A stretch of DNA of 64,000 nt from Amycolatopsis sacchari (GTDB lineage: Bacteria; Actinomycetota; Actinomycetes; Mycobacteriales; Pseudonocardiaceae), in NCBI RefSeq assembly GCF_900114035.1, contig NZ_FORP01000027.1, positions 1 to 64,000 of the forward strand, given 5' to 3'. Positions within the stretch are counted from its first letter, which is position 1, and every line of letters starts with the position of its first letter. The notes beneath the pieces were generated by a model. That model saw only the letters and a list, made by a program, of their open reading frames with translations. It was not told the origin of the DNA and searched no databases. Below are positions 43,417-52,679 of this stretch, in pieces. The position numbers and the translations under genes were made by a program.

Positions 43417-44286
43417 TCAATCACTCGCTGGCTGCTCCACCGGTGCAGCCAGGAAGGGCGTGAGGATTTCGAGCAGTTCCCGTGGGCGGTCCAGCGGGAT
43501 GATGTGGCCGCAGTCGGGGATCAGGTGCCCGGTCAGGTCGTCGGTGACGGGGCGCAGTTGCCGTTCCAGCGAGCGGCCGACGGGGTGCGCGCCGATCGCC
43601 AGCGTGGGCACGGTGAGACGGGCGCGTGCGGTGGCCTCGTCGATCTGGCGGGCACTCTCGGGCAGCGCGCGGTAGTAGGAGAACGCGCAGCGGAGCGCGT
43701 CTCGCCCGGTGTAGGCGGCGAGGAACGCCTCGCGGACGTCCGGCGGCACGCCGCGGCCGCGGGTCCCGGCCGCGAGGAACCAGTCGAGGTACTCGGTTTC
43801 GTGCCCGGCCAGCACGGTTTCGGCGAGCCCGGGCACCGCGTGGAAGCCGAACCACCACGGTGGGCCGGGCGCGAGGAACTCCTCGGCGCCGGGCAGCGTG
43901 CCGAGCAGGGATTCCATCACCACGAGCCGCCGCACGCGGTCGGGCCGCCGGAGGGTGAGCAGGAACGCCACGGGGGTGCCGGCGTCGATACCGACCACGG
44001 CCGCGGAGGGTTCGCCCAGGGCGTCGAGGATCCCGTCGACGTCGGCGGCGAGCGTGCCCGCGTCGTACCCGTCCGCCGCGCGCGTGCTCCCGCCGAAACC
44101 CCGCAGGTCAGGGGCGATGACCCGGTGGCTCGCCGACAGCGGGCCGATGACCCGGCTCCACAGCCGCCAGGTGTAGGGGAAGCCGTGCAGCAGCACGACG
44201 GCTGGGCCGGTGCCGGCGACGGCCACGTTGGCCTCGATGCCGTTGGTCGCGATCCGGTGCAGCGTGACCGGCTGGGGGTGGGACAT
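43417..44286 (-). CDS. Alpha/beta-hydrolase of the epoxide hydrolase/dehalogenase type
   Basis: A 289-residue hydrolase whose nucleophile is an aspartate, Asp101 in VGIDAGTP, rather than Ser; this marks epoxide hydrolases, haloalkane or fluoroacetate dehalogenases. The oxyanion HGFP is at 34-37, the DLRGFGGS loop at 60-67, and the histidine in DCGHIIPLDRP (about 263). A cap domain lies between. It diverges from an HxlR regulator and converges on the MFS gene with 2 bp to spare. Exact substrate unknown. Confidence 0.88.
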   Translation of the reverse strand: MSHPQPVTLHRIATNGIEANVAVAGTGPAVVLLHGFPYTWRLWSRVIGPLSASHRVIAPDLRGFGGSTRAADGYDAGTLAADVDGILDALGEPSAAVVGIDAGTPVAFLLTLRRPDRVRRLVVMESLLGTLPGAEEFLAPGPPWWFGFHAVPGLAETVLAGHETEYLDWFLAAGTRGRGVPPDVREAFLAAYTGRDALRCAFSYYRALPESARQIDEATARARLTVPTLAIGAHPVGRSLERQLRPVTDDLTGHLIPDCGHIIPLDRPRELLEILTPFLAAPVEQPASD

Positions 44287-44299
44287 CCGTCCTCCAGGT

Positions 44300-44316
44300 G
44301 GTTACCATTGGTTACC
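44300..44316. promoter_or_regulatory. Direct repeat GGTTACC in the HxlR divergent region
   Basis: GGTTACC occurs at 44300-44306 and 44310-44316 (10-bp period, one helical turn), and a related GGTAGGCAACC follows at about 44324. The sites lie just upstream of the hydrolase start, where an HxlR-family regulator often binds. Candidate operator only. Confidence 0.5.
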
Positions 44317-44340
44317 AGGAAACGGTAGGCAACCGCAGTC

Positions 44341-44358
44341 GTGCCGCCAAGACGGCAC
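44341..44358. other. Stem-loop upstream of the HxlR gene
   Basis: GTGCCG (44341-44346) and CGGCAC (44353-44358) form a perfect 6-bp stem around CCAAGA, followed by TTTCCC. It may be an operator half or a transcript structure; too short a T run for a confident terminator. Confidence 0.35.
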
Positions 44359-44383
44359 TTTCCCGACAGGTGGTGAGGTCCGG

Positions 44384-44779
44384 GTGACCACACGGCAGGC
44401 CCGCGGCGATCTGTTCGACCCGTTGTGCCCGACCCGCCGGCTGCTGGACCGCGTCGGCACGAAGTGGACCTCCATGGCGGTGAAGGTGCTCGCCGAGGCC
44501 GCCCCCGAGGAGGTGCGGTTCGCCGACCTGCGGCGCCGGATGCCGGGTGTCTCGCAGAAGATGCTGTCGGTCACCCTGCAGAGCCTGGTGCGCGACGGGC
44601 TGGCCGTCCGGCGCGTCGAGCCGACCGTGCCGCCCCGCGTGCACTACCGGCTCACCGAGCTGGGCCTGTCGCTGGAGGTCCCCCTCGCGGCACTGCGGAA
44701 CTGGGCCGAGGAGCACATGGCCGAGATCGACCGCGCCAACGAGGACCACGACGCGCGCGCGGGTTCCGGGGCCGCGTGA
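44384..44779 (+). CDS. HxlR-family transcriptional regulator
   Basis: A 131-residue winged-helix protein with the family pattern: CPTRRLLDRVGTKWT at the start, FADLRRRMPGVSQKMLSVTLQSL (recognition helix, about 48-70) and a wing HYRLTELG. GTG 44384 is five bases after GAGGT. HxlR proteins often respond to aldehydes, quinones or disulfide stress, but the redox cysteine here is limited to one near the N-terminus. Its divergent hydrolase is the likely target. Confidence 0.9.
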   Translation: MTTRQARGDLFDPLCPTRRLLDRVGTKWTSMAVKVLAEAAPEEVRFADLRRRMPGVSQKMLSVTLQSLVRDGLAVRRVEPTVPPRVHYRLTELGLSLEVPLAALRNWAEEHMAEIDRANEDHDARAGSGAA

Positions 44780-44821
44780 CCGGTCGGTGGCCGGGCCGGA
44801 CGCCGGAATCGGCCGGGGAGA

Positions 44822-46717
44822 TCAGCGGGCTCTGGTAGGCCCTGCGGCGTCACGAGTGGAAGTCGCGTACGCGGGCAGGACCGGGAGGGTGAGCCACGAC
44901 CGGCCCGCCAGGTGCACGCGGTTCGTGGCGACGACCTTCCGCCGGTCGCCCGCCTCGGGTGCGCCGGTGTTGCTGTTGACGTCGAACCTCGGGAAGTTGC
45001 TGGAGCTGACGTCGAGGCGGATCCGGTGCCCGGCCGTGAACAGGTTCGCCGTGTCCGGCGCTTCCACCGTGATCGCGTAGGTCGCGCCCGGCACCAGCGG
45101 CGTGGGTTCGGCGAACGAGTCGCGGTAGCGGCAGCGCAGGATCCCGTCGGTGAGGTTCATGGCGAACCCCTGCGGGTAGTCGGCGCTGGGCGGGTGCACG
45201 TCGAGGAGCTTCACGGTGAAATCGGTGTCGACCGCGCTCGAAGACACCGTCAGCCGCACGGTGACCGGACCGGCCACGGAGACGTCCGCGGTCAGCGGAG
45301 GGGTCTGGAAGACGAGGACGTCGGGCCTGCTCTCCAACGGCAGGAACGGCGGCCTGGCGCCGAAGAACCGCTCGTCGGGCCGCTGGTGGAAGGCGCCGCC
45401 GGACATGACCGGCTCGCCGGAGGTGACCGCTCCGCCGAGCGTGGGCACGGGATCGGCCGGGTCGAAGTCGTACTCCAGGAACTCCGGGCCGGGCGGGTGC
45501 GGGGTGCCGGGCTCGGCGAGGCTGCCGTCGGCGCGGAGTTCGAGGACCAGGTCCGTCGTCTCCTCGGGCGGCCAGGCGGTGGCGGTGCGCCACCGGCCGC
45601 CGTGGTCCAGACGTCCCTCGGGGGTGCGACGGCCCGAACCCCCGCCCATGAGGAAGTACCGCACCGCCGGGGGCCGGGTGGCCGCGATGCCCGGTTTCAG
45701 GTGGGCGTCGAACCACCGGAGCCGCATGGTGGTGTAGTCCTCGTCGAGGTTGCCGTCGAGCACGGCGTGCGGTCCGAAGTCGACGTCGCCCGCGTGGCTC
45801 ACGCTGCGCGCCCCGTGCGTCCACGGCCCGAGCACGAGGTAGGCCGGGCTGTGCTTCTTGCGGCCCAGCTCGCGGAAGTTCTCGGTGGCCGTGCGCACGT
45901 ACGGGTCGTACCAGCTGGACATGTGCAGGCTGGGGACGTCGGGGAAGGCGTCGTAGTACCCCCGCGCGAAGATGCCGGGCTGGCGCCAGTAGTCGTCGAA
46001 GACGCCGTGTTCCCACTGCTGCAGCAGGTAGTCCTCGTACCGCGGGACGAACCGCAGGGGACTCGCGCCGCGCCGCCACGGCATGCGGCTGAACCACGCT
46101 TCGAGGTCTTCGGCGTCGAGTGCCGCGGCGAGCACCGCGTTCTCGCGGACCTCGGTGCTGTTGCGGGCCCGGTGGAACGCCCACGTCGCCTGCTTCAGCT
46201 CGAACGCGCCGCCCATCCGCGTGCCGGCTTCGTAGGCGCTGGCGAACCCGCCGGAGTCGAGGAACATCGCAGCCAGTCCCGGCGCGCCGAGGGAGGCGAG
46301 CGCGGCCTGCGTGTGCGCGGAGTAGGACACCCCCATCGTCGCGACGCGGCCGTCGCACCAGTCCTGCCGGACCAGCCAGGCCACCGTGTCGTAGCCGTCT
46401 TCCGCCTCGTTGAGGTACTTGGTGAAGGTTCCGCCGGAGTCGCCCCGGCCGCGGCAGTCCTGGCGCACCACCAGGTAGCCGCCGCGGACGAACCGCTCCG
46501 CGACCGCCTCGGGCGGGGGCGGCAGCTTCGCTCCCATGCGCCCGTCGGACCTGCGCACGGCCCGGCGGCCGTACGGGGTTCGTTCCAGTACCACCGTGCC
46601 CGCCGGCGGATCCGGCTCGGGGGCGTAGAGATCGGCGACGAGGCGGACGCCGTCACGCGCCGGGATCTCCAGCACGGTCCGCCAGCAGCCCGGTGCGAGT
46701 TCCTCCCAGCCGCTCAC
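44822..46717 (-). CDS. CocE/NonD-type acyl hydrolase (X-Pro dipeptidyl-peptidase S15-like)
   Basis: A 631-residue serine hydrolase. The nucleophile is Ser131 in MGVSYSAHTQ; RQDCRGRGDSGG precedes it as in CocE. A helical cap follows, GPWTHGARS carries the catalytic histidine region (about 295), and the C-terminal jelly-roll (about 390-600) is the PepX_C domain. There is no signal peptide, so it acts in the cytoplasm. GTG 46717 overlaps the stop of the ABC-transporter binding protein as GTGA, so it ends a transporter operon. It probably hydrolyses an ester or amide imported by that system. Substrate unknown. Confidence 0.9.
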   Translation of the reverse strand: MSGWEELAPGCWRTVLEIPARDGVRLVADLYAPEPDPPAGTVVLERTPYGRRAVRRSDGRMGAKLPPPPEAVAERFVRGGYLVVRQDCRGRGDSGGTFTKYLNEAEDGYDTVAWLVRQDWCDGRVATMGVSYSAHTQAALASLGAPGLAAMFLDSGGFASAYEAGTRMGGAFELKQATWAFHRARNSTEVRENAVLAAALDAEDLEAWFSRMPWRRGASPLRFVPRYEDYLLQQWEHGVFDDYWRQPGIFARGYYDAFPDVPSLHMSSWYDPYVRTATENFRELGRKKHSPAYLVLGPWTHGARSVSHAGDVDFGPHAVLDGNLDEDYTTMRLRWFDAHLKPGIAATRPPAVRYFLMGGGSGRRTPEGRLDHGGRWRTATAWPPEETTDLVLELRADGSLAEPGTPHPPGPEFLEYDFDPADPVPTLGGAVTSGEPVMSGGAFHQRPDERFFGARPPFLPLESRPDVLVFQTPPLTADVSVAGPVTVRLTVSSSAVDTDFTVKLLDVHPPSADYPQGFAMNLTDGILRCRYRDSFAEPTPLVPGATYAITVEAPDTANLFTAGHRIRLDVSSSNFPRFDVNSNTGAPEAGDRRKVVATNRVHLAGRSWLTLPVLPAYATSTRDAAGPTRAR

Positions 46718-47547
46718 CGGCCGCCTCCGGCGAACTGCGCGTTCAGCGCCGGCCACGCGGACAGCAGCTGCGGCAGCGGCGCGGTCGTGAAGTACTTGCG
46801 GTAGAGCCGCGCGTAGGTGCCGTCGGCGACCATCGCGCCCAGCTGTTCGTCGACGGCGGTGAGGAGGGCTTGGTGGTCCTTGGCGACGGCCATCGCCGTC
46901 GGGTGGTCGACCGGCTCGGTGGTGGCGACGCGCAGCGCGGGGTATTGGCCGAGGAAGTGTTCGGCGTCGGGGCCGCCCACGACGAACGCATCGATGTTGC
47001 CGTTGAGCAGCTGGCTGATCGCGGCGTTGGCGGTGGGGAAGGAGACCGGGTTGGCGCCCGGCATCTTCGCGGGCACGAAGGGTTCCTGCGCCGAACCGGT
47101 CACCACGCCGACCTTGTGGCCGCCGAAGGCGGTCAGCTGCGTGGCCGTCGTCTTCGTGGTGGTGAGCACCGCGGTGGTGCTCCAGAACAACGGCTTGGTG
47201 AAGCTGACCGTCTTCTGCCGTTCGGGCGTGACCCCCAGCCCGGCCGCGGCCAGGTCGTACTGGTGGGAGGTGAGCCCGGCGAGCGACGACGTCACGGACG
47301 TCGCCTGGTACTCCACCCGCACCCGCAGGCGTTTCGCGATCTCGTCGGTGAGGTCGATGACGAACCCGACCGGCTTGCCGGACGGGTCGCCGTAGGCGAA
47401 CGGGGGCTGGCTGGTCTGGGTCGCGGCGTGGAGGACACCGGGGTCCTGCAGGCCGTAGGGGTCGTCGTCCGCTGACGACGAGCAGCCGGCGAGCAAGAGT
47501 GCGCACGCGGCCACCGCGGCGGCGGTCCGCTTCGGAACGGGGGACAT
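46714..47547 (-). CDS. Amino-acid-type ABC transporter substrate-binding lipoprotein
   Basis: A 277-residue family 3 solute-binding protein. A lipobox LLAGCSSS puts the lipidated Cys at about 22. The mature part has PPFAYGDPSGKPVGFVIDLTDEIAKR, the ligand strand typical of polar amino acid binders, and a second lobe with the hinge VGVVTGS. It captures substrate outside the membrane for the permease and ATPase encoded upstream. Coupled to the CocE-type gene by an overlapping start. Confidence 0.92.
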   Translation of the reverse strand: MSPVPKRTAAAVAACALLLAGCSSSADDDPYGLQDPGVLHAATQTSQPPFAYGDPSGKPVGFVIDLTDEIAKRLRVRVEYQATSVTSSLAGLTSHQYDLAAAGLGVTPERQKTVSFTKPLFWSTTAVLTTTKTTATQLTAFGGHKVGVVTGSAQEPFVPAKMPGANPVSFPTANAAISQLLNGNIDAFVVGGPDAEHFLGQYPALRVATTEPVDHPTAMAVAKDHQALLTAVDEQLGAMVADGTYARLYRKYFTTAPLPQLLSAWPALNAQFAGGGR

Positions 47548-47580
47548 CGGTGAGTCCTTTCGGGAGGGTGGGTTTCGCGG

Positions 47581-48360
47581 TCAGAGGACCCGGGCGAGGA
47601 AGTCGCGCAGGCGCTCGGTCGCGGGGTTTTCGAGCGTGGCGCGGGCGGGGCCGGATTCGGCGACACGGCCCTCGTCCATGAACACGACCCGGTCGGCGAC
47701 TTCACGGGCGAAGCCGATCTCGTGGGTGACGGCGACCATCGTCATCCCGGAGGACGCGAGTGCGCCCATCACGTCGAGCACGTCCTTCACCAGCTCGGGG
47801 TCCAGCGCCGAAGTCGCTTCGTCGAACAGCATGACCTCGGGCTCCATCGCGAGTGCGCGCGCGATCGCCACGCGCTGTTGCTGACCGCCGGAGAGGCGGT
47901 GCGGGCGCTGGCTCGCGAAACCGGCCAGCCCGAGCCGTTCGAGCTGGGCCATTGCCGTCGCTTCGGCGGAACGCCGATCCATCCGCCGGACGTGGCGCAA
48001 CGCGGCCGTCACGTTGCCCAGCACCGTCATGTGGCCGAACAGGTTGAAGTGCTGGAACACCATGCCGACCCGCACGCGCACCCGGTCGGCGTCGACACCC
48101 GGGCCGGTGATGGGCGTGCCGCCGAGCAGGATCTCCCCCGCGGTGGGCTCCTCCAGGAGGTTGAGGCACTTGAGCAAAGTGGACTTGCCGGAGCCGGACC
48201 TGCCGATGACGCAAACGGTTTCGCCCGGCGCGACGTCGAGGTCGACGCCGCGCAGCACTTCGAGCGGGCCGTAGTCCTTGCGCAGGCCGCGGATCGAGAT
48301 CGCGGCGGTGGCACCGGTTTCGGTGGCGGACGGCGGGACGGACGCGGTTTGGCCCGGCAT
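47581..48360 (-). CDS. Amino-acid-type ABC transporter ATPase
   Basis: A 259-residue ATPase of the GlnQ/TcyC class: Walker [14 protein letters not shown] (about 52), Q-loop [12 protein letters not shown], signature [15 protein letters not shown], Walker [15 protein letters not shown] and the switch histidine in VTHEIGFA. Its ATG overlaps the permease stop as ATGA. The 33-bp gap to the binding-protein gene downstream still fits one operon. Confidence 0.94.
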   Translation of the reverse strand: MPGQTASVPPSATETGATAAISIRGLRKDYGPLEVLRGVDLDVAPGETVCVIGRSGSGKSTLLKCLNLLEEPTAGEILLGGTPITGPGVDADRVRVRVGMVFQHFNLFGHMTVLGNVTAALRHVRRMDRRSAEATAMAQLERLGLAGFASQRPHRLSGGQQQRVAIARALAMEPEVMLFDEATSALDPELVKDVLDVMGALASSGMTMVAVTHEIGFAREVADRVVFMDEGRVAESGPARATLENPATERLRDFLARVL

Positions 48361-49094
48361 CACGCCACCGCCTTCGCGGGTGCGGCGGTCACCGGGGGCC
48401 GGCGGCCTTCGCGCATGCGGCGGTCGAGCAGGTTCACCGCGTAGGTCAGGGGGATGGTGAGCAGGAGGTAGCACAGGCCGGCGGCCACGAGCGCCGAGGA
48501 GTTGTAGGTGGCCGCCTGCCGCTCCTGGGCGATGAAGTACAGCTCACGCTGCCCGAGCCCGAGACCGAGCAGGTACACGAGGGCACTCTCCTTGATGTCG
48601 ATGATGAACTGGCCGGCGAGCGCGGGCAGGACGTTGCGCACCCCCTGGGGCACGACGACCACGCGCATCGCCGTGAGGTACGGCATGCCGAGGCTGCGTG
48701 CGGCGTGCAGTTGACCGCGGGGTACGGACTGGATGCCGGCGCGGAAGATCTCCGCCGAGTAGGCGGCCGAGATGAGTGCGATCGCCAGCACCGCGTAGCC
48801 CAGCGCTTCGCGCCCGAACGGCCTGATGCCCGCCGCGGGCAGGCCGAGGCCGACCAGGCTGACGGTCACGATCGCGGGGAGTCCGCGGAAGACGTCGACG
48901 TACAGGCGCGCCGGCAGCCGCACCAGCCGTCTGCGGGACAGCAGCAGCATCGCCAGCAGCACACCGGCGACGACGCCGAACGCGATGGCCAGCGCGGCGA
49001 TCAGCAGCGTGTTGCGCAGGCCTTCGGTGAGCAGGGTGGGCAGGACCTGGAGGATTTCGTGGAGGTCGAAGAAGGTGCGCAGGAAGTCGTGCAT
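48360..49094 (-). CDS. Amino-acid-type ABC transporter permease
   Basis: A 244-residue HisM/GlnP-class permease with about five helices. It shows [17 protein letters not shown] (about 70) and the EAA loop [23 protein letters not shown] (about 130-155) that contacts the ATPase. First gene of the permease-ATPase-binding protein-CocE operon, on the opposite strand from the ArsR regulator 158 bp away. Confidence 0.93.
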   Translation of the reverse strand: MHDFLRTFFDLHEILQVLPTLLTEGLRNTLLIAALAIAFGVVAGVLLAMLLLSRRRLVRLPARLYVDVFRGLPAIVTVSLVGLGLPAAGIRPFGREALGYAVLAIALISAAYSAEIFRAGIQSVPRGQLHAARSLGMPYLTAMRVVVVPQGVRNVLPALAGQFIIDIKESALVYLLGLGLGQRELYFIAQERQAATYNSSALVAAGLCYLLLTIPLTYAVNLLDRRMREGRRPPVTAAPAKAVA

Positions 49095-49207
49095 CGGACC
49101 TGGCCTCTCGTGGTGCGCGGAACCTCGGAGCGGGTGCGGGCGTCCCGGCGGATCGCGCTGGAACGACGGTTCCGACAAGGCTAAGGCGCACCGGTGGCCG
49201 ACCAGGC

Positions 49208-49252
49208 CACGTTTACCGGGGCCGCGGTAAACGTGCCGGGTACGCTGGGGCG
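49208..49252 (+). promoter_or_regulatory. Perfect 10-bp inverted repeat and leaderless ArsR promoter
   Basis: CACGTTTACC (49208-49217) and GGTAAACGTG (49226-49235) are exact reverse complements around GGGGCCGC. TACGCT (49241-49246) lies six bases before ATG 49253 without a Shine-Dalgarno, so the ArsR mRNA is probably leaderless. The repeat sits where it could control both the regulator and the divergent transporter operon. Confidence 0.8.
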
Positions 49253-50335
49253 ATGTCCGTGGTGCTGACCGTGCAGGGGGCCCGCAAAGCCGATCTCGTG
49301 GTGGGCGTCTCGCCACTGGCCGAGCTGCTGGCGTGCCTGCACGCGATCGCCGAGCCGGAGCACCACATCGAGGGCCGCCCGTGGCTCACGAGGGTGCGGG
49401 CCGAGCTGTCGGCCGACCTCCAGCACCGGCTCACGACGTACGCGCCGCTCTGGGCTCGGCGCCGCTGCCGCGCGCTGCTGCCGCCCGACGCTCCGCTCGG
49501 GCTGTCGTTCGACGAGGAACTGCGCAGGCTCGCGGAGCTGCCGCTCGACCGGTTCACCACGGCCACGGCCGAGGCGATCCACGGTGTCTTCCACGAGATC
49601 GGCGACCTGGCGCACGATTCGGCGGCCAGGGAGGAGTACATCGCTTCGTGCGAGCGGCGTTCGTTCCGGCGTGGTGAGCTGGCGCGGCACCTCGTCCGCG
49701 ATCCCGGGGCCTTCCGGCACGAACTGCTCGCCCTGCTGACGTCGTGCCACGCCGAGTTCTTCGAGGACGAGTGGAACCGCGTCCACCACCGGCTGGAAAG
49801 CGAGTGCGCGAGCCTGCGCGCCAGGGTCAGGGCGCTGCCGATGGCCGAAGCGCTCGCCTCACTCAGCACCAACGCGGCCGTGCGGCAGGACCCGCCTTCG
49901 GTCGTGTTCGACAAGCTCCAGTCGCTGCGTGCCGGCCTGCGGGGCCGCCGCTGCCTGCTCCTGCCGTCCGTCCACACGCGACCGCACCTCATCGTGAAGG
50001 CCGATCCCGGCTGGCCGGTGGTCGTGCACTTCCCGGTGGAGCTCCCGCCGGGCGGCGGGCGGGACACCCTCGCCCAGGTGCGGCTGCGCCTGGCCGTCCT
50101 GTCCGACCCCGCGCGTCTTTCGCTGTGCCGGCACCTGGTCAACGAGCCGATCACGACGTCCGACCTCGCCGACCGCACCGGCATGACGCTGCCGCAGGTC
50201 TCCCGTCACCTGGCGCGCCTGCGCGAGAGCGGGCTGCTCGATTCCCGGCGTGACGGCCGGATGATCTACCACCGCATCGAGGTCGACCGCCTGATGCGGC
50301 TCGGCCTGGACGTGCTGACCTCGATCATCCACTGA
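49253..50335 (+). CDS. ArsR-family regulator with long N-terminal DUF5937-type domain
   Basis: A 360-residue protein, far longer than a typical ArsR (about 110). The N-terminal about 255 residues are an all-helical domain like DUF5937 (SPLAELLACLHAIAEPEHH at about 20). The winged HTH is at about 280-345 (DLADRTGMTLPQVSRHLARLRESGLL). No metal-binding CxC is present, so a metal sensor role is unlikely. It diverges from the transporter/CocE operon over a perfect inverted repeat. Confidence 0.87.
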   Translation: MSVVLTVQGARKADLVVGVSPLAELLACLHAIAEPEHHIEGRPWLTRVRAELSADLQHRLTTYAPLWARRRCRALLPPDAPLGLSFDEELRRLAELPLDRFTTATAEAIHGVFHEIGDLAHDSAAREEYIASCERRSFRRGELARHLVRDPGAFRHELLALLTSCHAEFFEDEWNRVHHRLESECASLRARVRALPMAEALASLSTNAAVRQDPPSVVFDKLQSLRAGLRGRRCLLLPSVHTRPHLIVKADPGWPVVVHFPVELPPGGGRDTLAQVRLRLAVLSDPARLSLCRHLVNEPITTSDLADRTGMTLPQVSRHLARLRESGLLDSRRDGRMIYHRIEVDRLMRLGLDVLTSIIH

Positions 50336-50437
50336 CGACGGCATCCACAGTGGACGCGTCTCGGGTGAAGCAACCTCGGCACTTCGTACGCGTCCCTTGA
50401 GTACGTGATCGTTTCTCGGGGACAGGGGTGTGTTCGA

Positions 50438-51178
50438 ATGGTGCGTGGTCTTCGTGGCCTGGCGGTGACCGTTCCGCTGGTGCTGGCGGCGGTGGGCGCG
50501 TCGGCGACACCGGCGTCGGCCGTGCTCGGCGGCTCGGTGAGCGACTACGGTCCCTGGGCGGTGCGGATGCTGGTCGACGGCCTGCCGGAGTGCACCGGCA
50601 CCGCGATCTCGCCGGAGTGGGTCCTCAGCGCGGGGCACTGCTTCTACGAGCAGCCGGACGCCCCGTTCGCCGAGTCGCGGATCGAGTTCCGCGTCGGCAG
50701 CCTGGACCAGCGCGACGGCGTCGTGGTGCATCCCGTGCCCGGCAGCCGCGTGGACAACCCGGTGGCCGACATGACGCTGATCAAGGTGCCCCCGATGGCG
50801 GTCCAGCCTGCCCGGTTGTCCGATGATCCGGTCCAGCCGGGCCAGCTCGTCCGTGAGTACGGCTGGGGTGCCACCTGCACCGAGGACGAGAACCAGTGCC
50901 AGTCCGACGTGCTCAAGCAGGCGGACCTGGAGGTCCTGCCCACCGGCGTCGCCGAGTGCGCCGGGTTCAGCGTGCCCGGCGGGCCGGACTTCTGCCTGCG
51001 GAAGGTCTCCGGGGAACCGGCGGGCGGGGACTCGGGCGGGCCGGTCATGACCAGCGGCCCGCGAGGCAGCGAGGTCCTGGTGGGCGTGCTGGCCGCGTCG
51101 GACCGGGAGACCATGGCGGGTGCGGGCGAGATCTCCCAGCAGCGGGAGTGGATCCGCTCCGTGACCGGCATCGGCTGA
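50438..51178 (+). CDS. Secreted trypsin-like serine protease (S1A)
   Basis: A 247-residue pre-protein. The signal peptide (Arg at 3 and 6, hydrophobic core 8-22) ends at ASA-V near residue 28. The catalytic triad is clear: His67 in SAGHC, Asp111 in VADMTLIKV and Ser199 in GGDSGGP. The N-terminal VLGGS matches the activation site of trypsin-like enzymes; paired cysteines (52/68, others) fit two to three disulfides. I chose ATG 50438. It stands alone and is probably exported to the medium. Confidence 0.93.
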   Translation: MVRGLRGLAVTVPLVLAAVGASATPASAVLGGSVSDYGPWAVRMLVDGLPECTGTAISPEWVLSAGHCFYEQPDAPFAESRIEFRVGSLDQRDGVVVHPVPGSRVDNPVADMTLIKVPPMAVQPARLSDDPVQPGQLVREYGWGATCTEDENQCQSDVLKQADLEVLPTGVAECAGFSVPGGPDFCLRKVSGEPAGGDSGGPVMTSGPRGSEVLVGVLAASDRETMAGAGEISQQREWIRSVTGIG

Positions 51179-51187
51179 AACCGGGCC

Positions 51188-51394
51188 TCACCCGACGCGC
51201 AGTTCGGTGTCTCCCACGGTGACGACGTCGCCGCGCACGAGCTGGCGGCCCCGGCGGTCCTCGGCCTCGCCGTTGACCCGGACCCGTCCGCTCTCCAGCA
51301 GCGACCGGGCGTCGGAACCGGCGTCGGCCACGTTCGCGAGCTTGAGGAACTGACCGACCCGGATGGAGTCGGTGCTGATGACGACTTCGCGCAT
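51188..51394 (-). CDS. S4-domain RNA-binding mini-protein
   Basis: A 68-residue protein that is essentially one S4 domain: IRVGQFLKLANVADAGSDARSLLESGRVRVNGE with a C-terminal VTVGDTELRVG strand. It resembles YbcJ/YaaA-type stand-alone S4 proteins, which bind structured RNA, probably rRNA. It converges with the protease gene and diverges from the UPF0261 gene. Confidence 0.9.
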   Translation of the reverse strand: MREVVISTDSIRVGQFLKLANVADAGSDARSLLESGRVRVNGEAEDRRGRQLVRGDVVTVGDTELRVG

Positions 51395-51481
51395 GCCGTC
51401 ATCATCCCCGGGACAGGTGCGCTCGCGCCGGACGGCCACTAACTTGGGGGGCGGGATCTTGCGAGGACGCGGGAGGCGAAG

Positions 51482-52678
51482 GTGGGCATCGCGTACGTGG
51501 TGGGGACGTTCGACACCAAGGGCGACGAACTCGCCTACGTGGCGGGGTTGATCGCCGCGGCGGGCGTCACGGTGCGCACGGTGGACCTGTCCACCTCGGG
51601 CTCCGGTGGTGACGGGGTGGACGTGCGCGCGACGCGGGTCGCGGAGGCGCACCCGGACGGCCCGGACGCGGTGTTCACCGGGGACCGGGGCAGCGCGGTG
51701 GCCGCGATGGCCGAGGCGTTCCGGCGGTACCTGCCCACCGCGCCCGACCTGTCCGGGGTGATCGGCTTGGGCGGTTCCGGCGGGACGGCGCTGATCACAC
51801 CGGCCATGCGGGCGCTGCCGGTCGGCGTGCCCAAGATCATGGTGTCGACGGTGGCCTCCGGGGACGTGTCCGGCTACGTCGAGGGCAGCGACATCGCCAT
51901 GCTGCACTCGGTCACCGACGTGGCCGGGCTGAACCGGATTTCCCGCCGGGTGCTGGGCAACGCGGCGCACGCGCTGGCCGGGGCGTGCGCGAACCCGGTC
52001 CCGGCCGGTGACGACCGGGAGGCGATCGGGCTGACCATGTTCGGCGTCACCACGCCGTGCGTGCGCGCGGTGACCGGGCAGCTGGACGAGCGGTTCGAGT
52101 GCCTGGTCTTCCACGCCACCGGCACCGGCGGCAAGGCGATGGAGAAACTCGTCGACGACGGCCTGCTCGGCGGCGTGATCGACATCAGCACCACCGAGGT
52201 GTGCGACCACATCGCGGGCGGCATCCTCAGCGCGGGCGAGGGCAGGCTGGACGCGATCGCCCGCACGAAGGTGCCCTACGTCGGTTCCTGCGGTGCGCTG
52301 GACATGGTGAACTTCGGCGCGGCCGACACCGTGCCCGAGCGCTACGCCGGCCGCCTGCTCTACCCGCACAACCCGCAGATCACCCTGATGCGCACGACCC
52401 CGGAGGAGTGCGAGCGGATCGGGTCGTTCATCGCGGCGAAGCTCAACGCCTGCGAAGGTCCCGTGCGGTTCCTCATCCCCGAGGGCGGGGTGTCCGCATT
52501 GGACAGTCCAGGCCAGCCGTTCCACGACCCCGAGGCGGACGCGGCGTTGTTCGGCACACTGGAACGCGAGGTGCGCCAGACCGGCAGCAGGCGGCTCGTC
52601 CGGTCTTCGCACCACATCAACGACCCGGAGTTCGCGGCCGAACTGGTCGCGGCCTTCGACGAGGTGAGGGAGGACTGA
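51482..52678 (+). CDS. UPF0261/Tm-1-like ATP-binding domain protein
   Basis: A 398-residue protein of the UPF0261 family, related to tomato Tm-1. The N-terminus [35 protein letters not shown] (about 100) and [21 protein letters not shown] (about 190-225) are the conserved ATP/Mg-binding segments. Start GTG 51482 follows GGGAGG. It is one base from the next gene, a TIM-barrel protein that in some eukaryotes is fused to this domain as I recall. Biochemical role unknown. Confidence 0.87.
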   Translation: MGIAYVVGTFDTKGDELAYVAGLIAAAGVTVRTVDLSTSGSGGDGVDVRATRVAEAHPDGPDAVFTGDRGSAVAAMAEAFRRYLPTAPDLSGVIGLGGSGGTALITPAMRALPVGVPKIMVSTVASGDVSGYVEGSDIAMLHSVTDVAGLNRISRRVLGNAAHALAGACANPVPAGDDREAIGLTMFGVTTPCVRAVTGQLDERFECLVFHATGTGGKAMEKLVDDGLLGGVIDISTTEVCDHIAGGILSAGEGRLDAIARTKVPYVGSCGALDMVNFGAADTVPERYAGRLLYPHNPQITLMRTTPEECERIGSFIAAKLNACEGPVRFLIPEGGVSALDSPGQPFHDPEADAALFGTLEREVRQTGSRRLVRSSHHINDPEFAAELVAAFDEVRED

Positions 52679-52679
52679 C

